7,500 bases of DNA from Pseudomonadota bacterium. Its GTDB lineage: Bacteria > Pseudomonadota > Alphaproteobacteria > Sphingomonadales > Sphingomonadaceae. The notes under the pieces are model-generated. The model searched no databases and was not told the origin of the DNA. It saw nothing but the letters and a program-made list of their open reading frames with translations. Positions 1 through 7,035 of the stretch are shown here, piece by piece; the stretch's first letter is position 1; each line of letters starts with the position of its first letter. The position numbers were made by a program, and so were the translations under genes. The stretch is taken from the NCBI GenBank assembly GCA_023424095.1, contig JAFAEG010000016.1, forward strand, positions 1 through 7,500, in the 5' to 3' direction.

Positions 1-231
1 CGCCGCAAATCCCCCCACAAACGTGCCGATGCGCGGCAGCGGCCCCCGCAAAAGGGCGACGGCCGGCGCCCGCCCGTGCAGCGGGCAAAGGGCAAGCGCC
101 GCCAACCCGACAAGTCTGCGACCGCCGCGCCGCCGCAGCCGCGCCCCGACCGCCCGGCGCGGCGCAGCCCGTCGCCGAACAGTCCGTTCGCGGGGCTCGC
201 CGCCCTGCTTGCCGAGGGTCGCAAGGACTGA
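1..231 (+). CDS. C-terminal end of an upstream protein, probably a DEAD/DEAH-type helicase (5' truncated)
   Basis: Frame 1 is open from the first base of the window to a TGA at 229-231, giving the last 76 residues of a protein that begins upstream. The visible part is a low-complexity, strongly basic tail rich in Arg, Pro, Ala, Lys and Gln, ending in a short hydrophobic stretch, SPFAGLAALLAEGRKD. No catalytic motif lies in the window. The helicase assignment rests on context: in many alphaproteobacteria a large helicase-like protein with a disordered basic tail lies directly before the S4-domain protein and fdxA. The stop codon shares its final A with the ATG of the next gene (TGATG), which suggests translational coupling. 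The reading frame is well supported; the family name is inference. Confidence 0.6.
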   Translation, partial: RRKSPHKRADARQRPPQKGDGRRPPVQRAKGKRRQPDKSATAAPPQPRPDRPARRSPSPNSPFAGLAALLAEGRKD

Positions 232-590
232 TGGCAAGCCCCGGCGCCGCGGGCAGCATCCGGCTCGACAAGCTGCTCTGGTTTCTGCGCTTTGCACGGT
301 CGCGCAGCCTCGCGCAGGCGATGGTCGCCGCGGGCCATATCCGGCTCGATGGACGGCGCATCACCCGGCCGTCGAGCGCGGTGCACGTCGGGCAAACTTT
401 GGTGCTGCCCGTCGGCGAGCGGATCGAGGTGGTGCGGCTGCTGGTGCTGCCGGTCCGCCGCGGCCCCGCGCCCGAGGCGCGCGCCTGTTACCAAAGCCTC
501 GATCCCGCGCCGCCCGCCACCGGCAGTTCGGCTATCAGCGATGATGGAAAAGCTGTGCATCGCGATGCGCCGCCCGACCCTATCGAGTGA
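231..590 (+). CDS. Small S4-domain RNA-binding protein (HslR/Hsp15-like)
   Basis: The product is 119 aa. Residues about 10-70 form an S4 RNA-binding fold: the opening IRLDKLLWFLRFARSR matches the RLDKxLWxxRxxKxR signature, followed by AGHIRLDGRRI and the strand VGQTLVLP. E. coli Hsp15 (HslR), the best known relative, binds 50S subunits carrying a stalled peptidyl-tRNA and helps recycle them; a similar role here is inferred. The region after residue 85 is Pro/Ala-rich and probably disordered. The ATG overlaps the upstream stop by one base and has AAGGA at 223-227 only three bases before it, so translation probably depends partly on coupling. A longer ORF in another frame over 23-544 has no family resemblance and was set aside. 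Confidence 0.85.
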   Translation: MASPGAAGSIRLDKLLWFLRFARSRSLAQAMVAAGHIRLDGRRITRPSSAVHVGQTLVLPVGERIEVVRLLVLPVRRGPAPEARACYQSLDPAPPATGSSAISDDGKAVHRDAPPDPIE

Positions 591-617
591 GAGTGATTCG
601 CAACTGTGCGCTAGGCG

Positions 618-645
618 TTGACGCACCGCCGCCGCGCGGCATAGA
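618..645 (+). promoter_or_regulatory. Candidate sigma-70 promoter for fdxA
   Basis: TTGACG at 618-623 is a good -35 element. CATAGA at 640-645 is a weak -10 element at 16-base spacing. Transcription would start near 652, giving a leader of about 50 bases. The -35 half is convincing and the -10 half is not. Confidence 0.35.
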
Positions 646-664
646 GGCGAGCCAAGAGAGAGCC

Positions 665-684
665 TGACGGCCCGCTTGCCGTCA
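665..684 (+). other. Leader hairpin before fdxA
   Basis: TGACGGC (665-671) and GCCGTCA (678-684) form a perfect 7-bp stem with a 6-base loop. It ends three bases before the fdxA Shine-Dalgarno sequence (GAGGGAG, 688-694), which stays free. It has no following T-run, so it is not a terminator. Any regulatory role is unknown. Confidence 0.4.
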
Positions 685-703
685 TCTGAGGGAGCCTGAA
701 ACC

Positions 704-1042
704 ATGACCTATGTCGTCACCGATGCGTGTATCCGGTGCAAATATATGGACTGCGTCGAGGTGTGCCCCGTCGACTGTTTCTACGAGGGCGAGAATATGC
801 TCGTCATCAACCCCAATGAGTGCATCGATTGCGGCGTGTGCGAACCCGAATGCCCCGCCGAAGCAATCCTGCCCGACACCGAAAGCGGCCTCGAAAAATG
901 GCTGGAAGTGAACACCAAGTTCAGCGCCGAATGGCCGAACATCACGGTGAAAAAGGACAGCCCGGCCGACGCCGACGAGTTCAAGGGCGTCGAGGGCAAG
1001 TTCGAGACGCATTTCTCGCCCGAACCGGGCGAGGGCGACTGA
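704..1042 (+). CDS. fdxA: 7Fe ferredoxin (Azotobacter FdI type), FdxA
   Basis: The 112-aa cytoplasmic electron carrier is of the [3Fe-4S][4Fe-4S] type. All nine cysteines of the Azotobacter vinelandii FdI pattern are present: C9, C12, C17, C21, C25, C40, C43, C46 and C50. By alignment to that protein, C9, C17 and C50 should hold the 3Fe cluster, and C21, C40, C43 and C46 the 4Fe cluster. The first half (CIRCKYMDCVEVCPVDC, then ECIDCGVCEPECP) is nearly invariant in the family. The C-terminal half carries the usual WPNITVKKD segment and ends acidic. The ATG is preceded by GAGGGAG at 688-694, nine bases away. It sits alone between its own candidate promoter and a strong terminator. Its redox partner in alphaproteobacteria is not well defined and nothing nearby names one. 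Confidence 0.96.
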   Translation: MTYVVTDACIRCKYMDCVEVCPVDCFYEGENMLVINPNECIDCGVCEPECPAEAILPDTESGLEKWLEVNTKFSAEWPNITVKKDSPADADEFKGVEGKFETHFSPEPGEGD

Positions 1043-1064
1043 CCCCAAGTCTTTCGATTCGATC

Positions 1065-1093
1065 GGGGCGGGACTTTCCCGCCCCTTTCTTTT
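1065..1093 (+). terminator. Intrinsic terminator after fdxA
   Basis: GGGGCGGGA (1065-1073) pairs perfectly with TCCCGCCCC (1077-1085) around a 3-base loop. It is followed at once by TTTCTTTT. It begins 22 bases after the fdxA stop and separates fdxA from the clp block. Confidence 0.9.
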
Positions 1094-1098
1094 GCCCC

Positions 1099-1130
1099 CT
1101 TGAAACCCTCTCGCTTGGCGCCGATGTAGG
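1099..1130 (+). promoter_or_regulatory. Candidate sigma-32 (RpoH) heat-shock promoter for clpP
   Basis: CTTGAAA at 1099-1105 is a perfect heat-shock -35 element. Eighteen bases after its CTTG comes CCGATGTAGG (1121-1130), which matches the alphaproteobacterial -10 pattern CYTATnTnnG at all defined positions but one (G for T). ClpP is a known RpoH-regulated protease. The predicted start of transcription, near 1136, leaves a leader of about 60 bases. Confidence 0.65.
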
Positions 1131-1148
1131 GCGATGGAGGGGCCAGCC

Positions 1149-1165
1149 CGCCGGATTCTCCGGCG
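1149..1165 (+). other. Leader hairpin before clpP
   Basis: CGCCGGA (1149-1155) and TCCGGCG (1159-1165) form a perfect 7-bp stem with a 3-base loop. It lies inside the predicted clpP leader, 16 bases ahead of the Shine-Dalgarno AAGGA (1182-1186), which it does not cover. It could protect or shape the mRNA 5' end; its function is unknown. Confidence 0.4.
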
Positions 1166-1196
1166 CGGCATCCCGAAACATAAGGACATATTTCCA

Positions 1197-1847
1197 ATGA
1201 TCGACCCGCTCGCCGCCCTGGTTCCCGTTGTTGTCGAACAGACGAGCCGCGGCGAACGCAGCTTTGACATCTTTTCGCGCCTGCTGCGCGAACGGATCAT
1301 CTTCGTCACCGGCGAGGTCGAGGATAATATGGCGTCGCTAATCACCGCGCAGCTGCTGTTCCTTGAGTCGGAGAATCCGAAGAAGGACATCTATATGTAC
1401 ATCAACTCGCCGGGCGGCGTCGTCACGGCGGGCATGGCGATCCACGACACGATGCAATATATCCGCCCGCGCGTCGGCACGGTGTGCATCGGTCAGGCGG
1501 CGTCGATGGGCAGCTTCCTGCTCGCCGCGGGCGAACCCGGGATGCGCGTCGCGCTGACCAATGCCCGCGTGATGATCCACCAGCCGTCAGGCGGCGCGCG
1601 CGGCATGGCGTCGGACATTGAAATCCAGGCCAAGGAAATCCTGCGGATCAAGAAGCGGATGAACGACCTGTATGTGAAATATACCGGCAAGCCGCTGAAA
1701 GAGATCGAAAAGGCGATGGACCGCGACACCTTCCTCGAAGCGGACGAAGCCAAGGCATTCGGGCTGGTCGATCATGTCTATGACCGCCGCCCCGGCGCGC
1801 TGGAAGGCGACGCGGCGAAGGATCTGAGCGAAGGTCCGACGCCCTGA
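1197..1847 (+). CDS. clpP: ATP-dependent Clp protease proteolytic subunit ClpP
   Basis: This is a 216-aa serine peptidase that assembles into a double-heptamer chamber and degrades proteins unfolded by ClpX (and ClpA where present). The catalytic triad is visible: S103 in GQAASMGS, H128 in VMIHQP and D177 in MDRDTF. The spacings (25 and 49 residues) equal those of E. coli ClpP. The oligomerisation and substrate-groove segment YINSPGGVVTAGMA lies at 68-81. The start at 1197 is preferred: AAGGA lies ten bases upstream and the product opens as ClpP should (MIDPLAALVPVVVEQTSRGE). The in-frame ATG at 1134 has no ribosome binding site and falls at or before the predicted transcription start. Aligned to E. 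coli, the mature protein would begin at A7, so the propeptide is only about six residues. A tail of roughly 17 mostly polar residues extends past the usual end. Confidence 0.97.
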   Translation: MIDPLAALVPVVVEQTSRGERSFDIFSRLLRERIIFVTGEVEDNMASLITAQLLFLESENPKKDIYMYINSPGGVVTAGMAIHDTMQYIRPRVGTVCIGQAASMGSFLLAAGEPGMRVALTNARVMIHQPSGGARGMASDIEIQAKEILRIKKRMNDLYVKYTGKPLKEIEKAMDRDTFLEADEAKAFGLVDHVYDRRPGALEGDAAKDLSEGPTP

Positions 1848-1882
1848 TTGGCCTCGCTTGCACGCCCCGGTAACCGCATTTG

Positions 1883-1911
1883 TTGACGCCCGCTTGGCGC
1901 CTTGCTGCTAC
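1883..1911 (+). promoter_or_regulatory. Candidate sigma-70 promoter for clpX
   Basis: TTGACG (1883-1888) is followed after 17 bases by TGCTAC (1906-1911). Transcription would start near 1918, just before the stem-loop at 1923-1966. A second possible pair, TTGCCG (1920-1925) and CATATT (1943-1948), also at 17 bases, would place that palindrome over the -10 element. The 169-base clpP-clpX gap shows no terminator for clpP, so readthrough is also likely. Confidence 0.4.
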
Positions 1912-1922
1912 GCGGGACATTG

Positions 1923-1966
1923 CCGCGATGTCACCCAATTGCCATATTGTAATTGGGTGGCCGCGG
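1923..1966 (+). promoter_or_regulatory. Long inverted repeat / stem-loop in the clpX leader
   Basis: CACCCAATT (1932-1940) and AATTGGGTG (1951-1959) are perfect inverted repeats around a 10-base centre. The stem extends through a U-G and a G-C pair and then, past a two-base bulge, through CCGCG (1923-1927) with CGCGG (1962-1966), about 16 pairs in all. No T-run follows, so it is not an ordinary terminator. It could be a protein operator, since the AT-rich core contrasts with its surroundings, or an RNA element in the clpX leader. Shine-Dalgarno GAGGA (2006-2010) is free. Confidence 0.55.
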
Positions 1967-2016
1967 ACTAGGATAAGGACGGCACCGCCATTTCGGCGCC
2001 TGCCAGAGGAAGTTTT

Positions 2017-3279
<1,263 letters not shown>

Positions 3280-3285
3280 CGCATC

Positions 3286-3302
3286 GCGCATCGCGGATGC
3301 GC
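3286..3302 (+). other. Short hairpin after the clpX stop
   Basis: GCGCATC (3286-3292) pairs perfectly with GATGCGC (3296-3302) over a 3-base loop, seven bases after the clpX stop. There is no proper T-run, only a scattered TTGCTTT further on. It could slow polymerase, act as a Rho-linked end or protect the clpX 3' end. I would not call it an intrinsic terminator. Confidence 0.35.
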
Positions 3303-3325
3303 TGACTGCCCGATTGCTTTATGAT

Positions 3326-3351
3326 CCTCCGCGCCGACTCGCGCGCGGAGG
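3326..3351 (+). promoter_or_regulatory. Hairpin that buries the methyltransferase Shine-Dalgarno sequence
   Basis: CCTCCGCGC (3326-3334) is an exact inverted match of GCGCGGAGG (3343-3351), with an 8-base loop. The 3' arm contains the whole Shine-Dalgarno GGAGG (3347-3351), five bases before the ATG at 3357. A transcript running on from clpX would therefore fold with the ribosome site hidden. TATGAT at 3320-3325 looks like a -10 element (no good -35 was seen). A transcript starting about 3332 from it would lack most of the 5' arm and leave the site open. The pairing is seen directly; the regulatory role is inferred. Confidence 0.55.
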
Positions 3352-3356
3352 CCCTC

Positions 3357-4454
3357 ATGGACTCGCAACAGAACGTCGCCCCCCAACCCGTACACACGCC
3401 GGATCCCGAGAAGCTGCAGGCCTTCATGGGCAAGATGGTCGGCGACATGTCGACCGCGATCAGCGGCGCGCTGGTCGTCCTCGGCGACAGGCTCGGCCTC
3501 TACCGGGCGCTCGCCGAGATCGGCCCGGCCAGTTCCCAGGATCTGGCCAAGCATACGGGGCTGTCCGAACGCTATGTCCGCGAATGGCTGGCCGCGCAGG
3601 CCGCGTCCGGCTTCGTAAATTATGATCCGGCCGCCGAAGCCGCTTTCTCGATGACGCCCGAGCAGGCGATGGCGCTCGCCGACCGCGATTCCCCGGTGTT
3701 CGTCGCCAGCGCCTTCCAGCTGATCGCCTCCACCTACATCGACGAGCCGAAGATCGCCGAGGCGTTCCGCAGCGGCGAGGGCGTCGGCTGGCACGAGCAT
3801 CACGAATGCCTGTTCCGGGGCACCGAGCAATTCTTCCGCACCGGCTATCGCGCCCATCTCGTCGACGAATGGCTGCCCGCAATGCCCGGCCTGGTCGAGC
3901 GGCTGACCGCCGGTGCGAAGGTCGCCGACATCGGCTGCGGCGCGGGCGCCTCGACCATCGTCATGGCCAGGGCCTTTCCCAACAGCCAGTTCCTCGGCTT
4001 CGATTATCACGGCGCCTCGATCGACCGGGCGCGCGAGGCGGCGCTGGAGGCGGGCGGCCCGGCCAACCTGCATTTCGAAGTCGCCACGGCCAAGGACACG
4101 CCGGGCGCGGATTATGACCTGGTCGCCTGCTTCGATTGCCTGCACGACATGGGCGATCCGCTGGGTGCGGCACGGCGCATCCGCCAGATGCTGAAGCCGG
4201 ACGGGGTGTTCATGCTGGTCGAGCCGTTCGCCGGCGATTCGCTCGCCGACAATCTCAACCCGGTGGGTCGGATGTATTATTCCGCCTCGACGATGATCTG
4301 CACGCCGGGCAGCCTGGCGCAGGAGGTCGGCACGGGCCTCGGCGCGCAGGCGGGGCCGAAGCGGCTCAGCGCGGTGCTCACCGACGCCGGCTTCTCCTCC
4401 GTGCGGGTGGCGACGCAGACGCCGTTCAACCTGATCATCGAGGCGCGGCCGTAG
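3357..4454 (+). CDS. Class I SAM-dependent methyltransferase with N-terminal winged-helix-like domain
   Basis: The product is 365 aa. Residues about 30-95 resemble the small winged-helix domain in front of Rv2258c-type methyltransferases (GLYRALAEIGPAS, then HTGLSERYVREWLAAQAA), which in this family usually helps dimerise or cover the active site rather than bind DNA. Residues about 185-290 are a Rossmann methyltransferase core: motif I VADIGCGAGAS (189-199) for SAM; an acidic residue at the end of strand 2 in FLGFDYH (D216) that should hold the ribose; YDLVACFDCLHDMGDP (253-268); and LKPDGVFMLVEP (279-290). The substrate cannot be read from sequence; a small molecule is likelier than nucleic acid. 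The ATG at 3357 is preferred because GGAGG is five bases upstream; the in-frame ATG at 3321 has no such site. It stands between clpX and lon, which are often direct neighbours, so it may be a later insertion. Confidence 0.88.
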   Translation: MDSQQNVAPQPVHTPDPEKLQAFMGKMVGDMSTAISGALVVLGDRLGLYRALAEIGPASSQDLAKHTGLSERYVREWLAAQAASGFVNYDPAAEAAFSMTPEQAMALADRDSPVFVASAFQLIASTYIDEPKIAEAFRSGEGVGWHEHHECLFRGTEQFFRTGYRAHLVDEWLPAMPGLVERLTAGAKVADIGCGAGASTIVMARAFPNSQFLGFDYHGASIDRAREAALEAGGPANLHFEVATAKDTPGADYDLVACFDCLHDMGDPLGAARRIRQMLKPDGVFMLVEPFAGDSLADNLNPVGRMYYSASTMICTPGSLAQEVGTGLGAQAGPKRLSAVLTDAGFSSVRVATQTPFNLIIEARP

Positions 4455-4466
4455 CGTCGCTTAAGC

Positions 4467-4475
4467 TGTGGACAA
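4467..4475 (-). promoter_or_regulatory. Near-consensus DnaA box upstream of lon
   Basis: On the - strand the site reads TTGTCCACA, one base away from the DnaA box TTATCCACA. It lies 12 bases before the candidate lon -35 element. A single site of this quality can occur by chance, so occupancy is speculative. Confidence 0.3.
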
Positions 4476-4486
4476 ATCGTCTGCCG

Positions 4487-4517
4487 ATTGATGCGCTCTT
4501 AAGGTAACCCATATAGG
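4487..4517 (+). promoter_or_regulatory. Candidate heat-shock (RpoH) promoter for lon
   Basis: ATTG at 4487-4490 (consensus CTTG) is followed after 17 bases by CCCATATAGG (4508-4517), which fits CYTATnTnnG at all defined positions but one. The layout nearly copies the promoter before clpP. The same region can also be read as a sigma-70 promoter, TTGATG (4488-4493) and CATATA (4510-4515) at 16-base spacing, so dual use is possible. Lon is a classic heat-shock protease. Confidence 0.55.
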
Positions 4518-4523
4518 ACGGGA

Positions 4524-4540
4524 GGAGCCGCTGCGGCTCC
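4524..4540 (+). other. Leader hairpin before lon, covering an upstream SD-like GGAG
   Basis: GGAGCCG (4524-4530) and CGGCTCC (4534-4540) form a perfect 7-bp stem with a CTG loop. The 5' arm takes up half of GGAGGAG (4521-4527), a strong ribosome-binding sequence lying too far from the lon start to be used. The working site TGGAG (4544-4548) begins just after the hairpin. Confidence 0.45.
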
Positions 4541-4555
4541 ACCTGGAGTATGTGA

Positions 4556-6967
4556 GTGACTGCGACCTACCCTCTGCTGCCCCTGCGCGACATTGTCGTG
4601 TTCCCGCACATGATCGTGCCGCTCTTCGTCGGGCGGGACAAATCGGTCGCCGCGCTGGAAAGCGCGATGGCGGCGGACAAGAATATCTTTCTCGTTTCGC
4701 AGCTCGATCCGTCGGATGACGATCCCGACCGCGAGGCGCTCTACGATCTCGGCGTGGTCGCCACCGTGCTGCAGCTGCTGAAGCTGCCGGACGGCACCGT
4801 GCGCGTGCTGGTCGAGGGCAAGGAGCGTGCGACGCTCGCCGACATTCGCAGCGAAGGCGGCCATCTCGTCGCCGACGTCGAGGAGGTCGAAGGCGAGGAG
4901 CCGGAGGGTGCCGAGATCGCGGCGCTGATGCGCTCGGTCGTCGAGCAGTTCGAAAATTATGCGAAACTGAACCGCAAGCTTCCGGCCGAGACCGGGATGC
5001 AGCTCTCGCAGATCGAGGAGGCCTCGCGCCTCGCCGACGCGGTCGCCGCGAACATCTCGATCAAGGTCGCCGACAAGCAGGCGCTTTTGTCCGAGCGTGA
5101 CGCCGGCAAGCGCCTGGAAATGGCCTATGCCTTCATGGAGGGCGAGCTTGGCGTCCTGCAGGTCGAAAAGAAGATCCGCAGCCGCGTGAAGCGGCAGATG
5201 GAGAAGACCCAGCGCGAATATTATCTCAACGAGCAGTTGAAGGCGATCCAGCGCGAGCTGGGCAATGAGGGCGAGGACGGCGCCGGTGGCGACGAACTGG
5301 CCGAACTGGCCCGCAAGATCGACCGCACCAAGCTTTCCAAGGAAGCCAAGGGCAAGGCGCAGGCGGAGCTGAAGAAATTGCGCGGCATGCAGCCCATGTC
5401 GGCCGAGGCCACGGTCAGCCGCAACTATCTCGACGTCCTGCTCGGCCTGCCCTGGGGCAAGAAGAGCAAGCTCAAGCACGACATCAGCGAGGCCGAGCGG
5501 ATCCTCGACGAGGACCATTATGGCCTCGAAAAGGTGAAGGAGCGGATCGTCGAATATCTGGCCGTGCAGTCGCGGGTGAACAAGTTGAAGGGCCCGATCC
5601 TCTGCCTCGTCGGCCCCCCGGGCGTCGGCAAGACGAGCCTCGGCCGCTCGATCGCGCGCGCGACCGGGCGCGAATTCGTTCGCCAGTCATTGGGCGGCGT
5701 GCGCGATGAGGCCGAGATTCGCGGCCACCGCCGCACTTATATCGGCTCGCTGCCGGGCAAGATCGTCACCAACCTGAAGAAAGCCGGCAGCAGCAACCCG
5801 CTCTTCCTGCTCGACGAGATCGACAAGCTTGGCCAGGATTTCCGCGGCGATCCCGCCTCGGCTTTGCTCGAGGTGCTGGACCCGGAGCAGAACAGCAAGT
5901 TCCAGGACCATTATCTGGAGCTGGATTACGACCTTAGCGACATCATGTTCGTCACCACGGCGAACTCGCTGAACCTGCCGCAGCCTCTGCTCGACCGCAT
6001 GGAGATCATCCGGCTGGAGGGTTATACCGAGGATGAGAAGGTCGAGATCGCCACGCGCCATCTGATCGCCAAGCAGATCGGCGATCATGGCCTGAAGGAC
6101 GGCGAATTCGCGCTGACCGAAGACGGCCTGCGCGACCTCATTCGCTATTACACCCGCGAGGCGGGCGTACGCACGCTGGAGCGCGAGATCGCCCGGCTGG
6201 CGCGCAAGGCGCTGCGCCACATCCTGGAAGGCAAGGCGACCAGCGTCACCGTGACGGCCGAAAATCTCGCTGATTATGCGGGCGTGCGCAAATATCGCCA
6301 CGGCATGGGCGAGGATGAGGATCAGATCGGCGCCGTCACCGGCCTGGCCTGGACCGAGGTGGGCGGCGAATTGCTGACCATCGAATCCGTGACCACGCCG
6401 GGCAAGGGCATGATCAAGACGACCGGCAAGCTCGGCGAAGTGATGCAGGAATCGGTGCAGGCCGCCTTCAGCTTCGTCCGTGCCCGTGCGCCGGCTTATG
6501 GCGTGAAGCCCAGCCTGTTCGCGCGCAAGGACATCCACGTCCATCTGCCCGAAGGCGCAGTGCCCAAGGACGGGCCCTCGGCGGGCATCGGCATGGTCAC
6601 CGCGATCATCTCGACCCTGACCGGCATTGCGGTGCGCCGCGACGTCGCGATGACCGGCGAGGTCACGCTGCGCGGCCGTGTGCTGCCGATCGGCGGGCTG
6701 AAGGAAAAGCTCCTCGCGGCGCTTCGCGGCGGCATCGCCAAGGTGCTGATCCCGGCGGAGAATGAAAAGGATCTGGCCGAAATCCCGGCGAACATTCGCG
6801 AGGGGCTGGAGATCGTGCCGGTGGCCCATGTCGACGAGGTGCTGGTCCACGCCCTCGCCACGCCGATCGTGCCGATCGAGTGGAGCGAGGCGGACGAACT
6901 GGCCGCGGTGCCGGCGTCGGAACTGACCGGCGGCGATGATCATGGCGGGGTTTCCGTCCGCCATTGA
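4556..6967 (+). CDS. lon: ATP-dependent serine protease Lon (LonA type)
   Basis: This 803-aa cytoplasmic hexamer fuses unfoldase and protease in one chain and degrades misfolded and regulatory proteins. Order of parts: N-terminal substrate-binding domain (about 5-195, starting YPLLPLRDIVVFPHM); helical, partly coiled-coil region (about 200-300); AAA+ module with Walker A GPPGVGKT (353-360) and Walker B LFLLDEIDK (416-424); C-terminal peptidase with catalytic S675 in PKDGPSAG and K718 in GGLKEKLL, spaced 43 residues apart as in E. coli. Length is normal for LonA. The start is GTG, with TGGAG seven bases upstream; the ATG at 4550 is in frame but is followed at once by TGA. In Caulobacter, Lon degrades DnaA, SciP and CcrM, so a cell-cycle role is plausible. 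A candidate heat-shock promoter lies upstream and a terminator downstream. Confidence 0.98.
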   Translation: MTATYPLLPLRDIVVFPHMIVPLFVGRDKSVAALESAMAADKNIFLVSQLDPSDDDPDREALYDLGVVATVLQLLKLPDGTVRVLVEGKERATLADIRSEGGHLVADVEEVEGEEPEGAEIAALMRSVVEQFENYAKLNRKLPAETGMQLSQIEEASRLADAVAANISIKVADKQALLSERDAGKRLEMAYAFMEGELGVLQVEKKIRSRVKRQMEKTQREYYLNEQLKAIQRELGNEGEDGAGGDELAELARKIDRTKLSKEAKGKAQAELKKLRGMQPMSAEATVSRNYLDVLLGLPWGKKSKLKHDISEAERILDEDHYGLEKVKERIVEYLAVQSRVNKLKGPILCLVGPPGVGKTSLGRSIARATGREFVRQSLGGVRDEAEIRGHRRTYIGSLPGKIVTNLKKAGSSNPLFLLDEIDKLGQDFRGDPASALLEVLDPEQNSKFQDHYLELDYDLSDIMFVTTANSLNLPQPLLDRMEIIRLEGYTEDEKVEIATRHLIAKQIGDHGLKDGEFALTEDGLRDLIRYYTREAGVRTLEREIARLARKALRHILEGKATSVTVTAENLADYAGVRKYRHGMGEDEDQIGAVTGLAWTEVGGELLTIESVTTPGKGMIKTTGKLGEVMQESVQAAFSFVRARAPAYGVKPSLFARKDIHVHLPEGAVPKDGPSAGIGMVTAIISTLTGIAVRRDVAMTGEVTLRGRVLPIGGLKEKLLAALRGGIAKVLIPAENEKDLAEIPANIREGLEIVPVAHVDEVLVHALATPIVPIEWSEADELAAVPASELTGGDDHGGVSVRH

Positions 6968-6991
6968 GCGTTGCGCGACGCGATGTTTAGG

Positions 6992-7035
6992 GGCGGTCTT
7001 CCGGTGCGCCAGAGGGCGGGACCGCCTTTCCCTTT
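6992..7035 (+). terminator. Probable intrinsic terminator after lon
   Basis: GGCGGTC (6992-6998) pairs with GACCGCC (7020-7026) around a 21-base loop that can itself fold (CGCC 7007-7010 with GGCG 7015-7018). TTTCCCTTT follows. The loop is long and the T-run broken, so termination may be partial. Confidence 0.55.

Noticed and set aside
23..544. 173-codon + strand frame over the start of the window
   Set aside because: Its composition is almost only Arg, Ala and Pro. It runs out of frame across the helicase tail and the S4 gene, whose own frame carries a clear RNA-binding signature.
1134..1196. Upstream in-frame ATG for clpP
   Set aside because: It has no Shine-Dalgarno sequence, lies at or before the predicted transcription start, adds a non-family sequence (MEGPARRILRR), and ATG 1197 has a proper site.
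1848..2016. A small gene between clpP and clpX (the place of cicA in Caulobacter)
   Set aside because: The gap is only 169 bases with no start codon plus ribosome site leading an open frame; it holds promoter-like elements and the stem-loop instead.
3321..3356. Upstream in-frame ATG for the methyltransferase
   Set aside because: It has no ribosome binding site in front and the ATG falls inside the -10-like TATGAT; the start at 3357 has GGAGG at five bases.
4460..4503. Two CTTAAG sequences (4460-4465 and 4498-4503) as a possible CtrA site before lon
   Set aside because: CtrA needs TTAA-N7-TTAA; these TTAA units are 34 bases apart, so the spacing does not fit.
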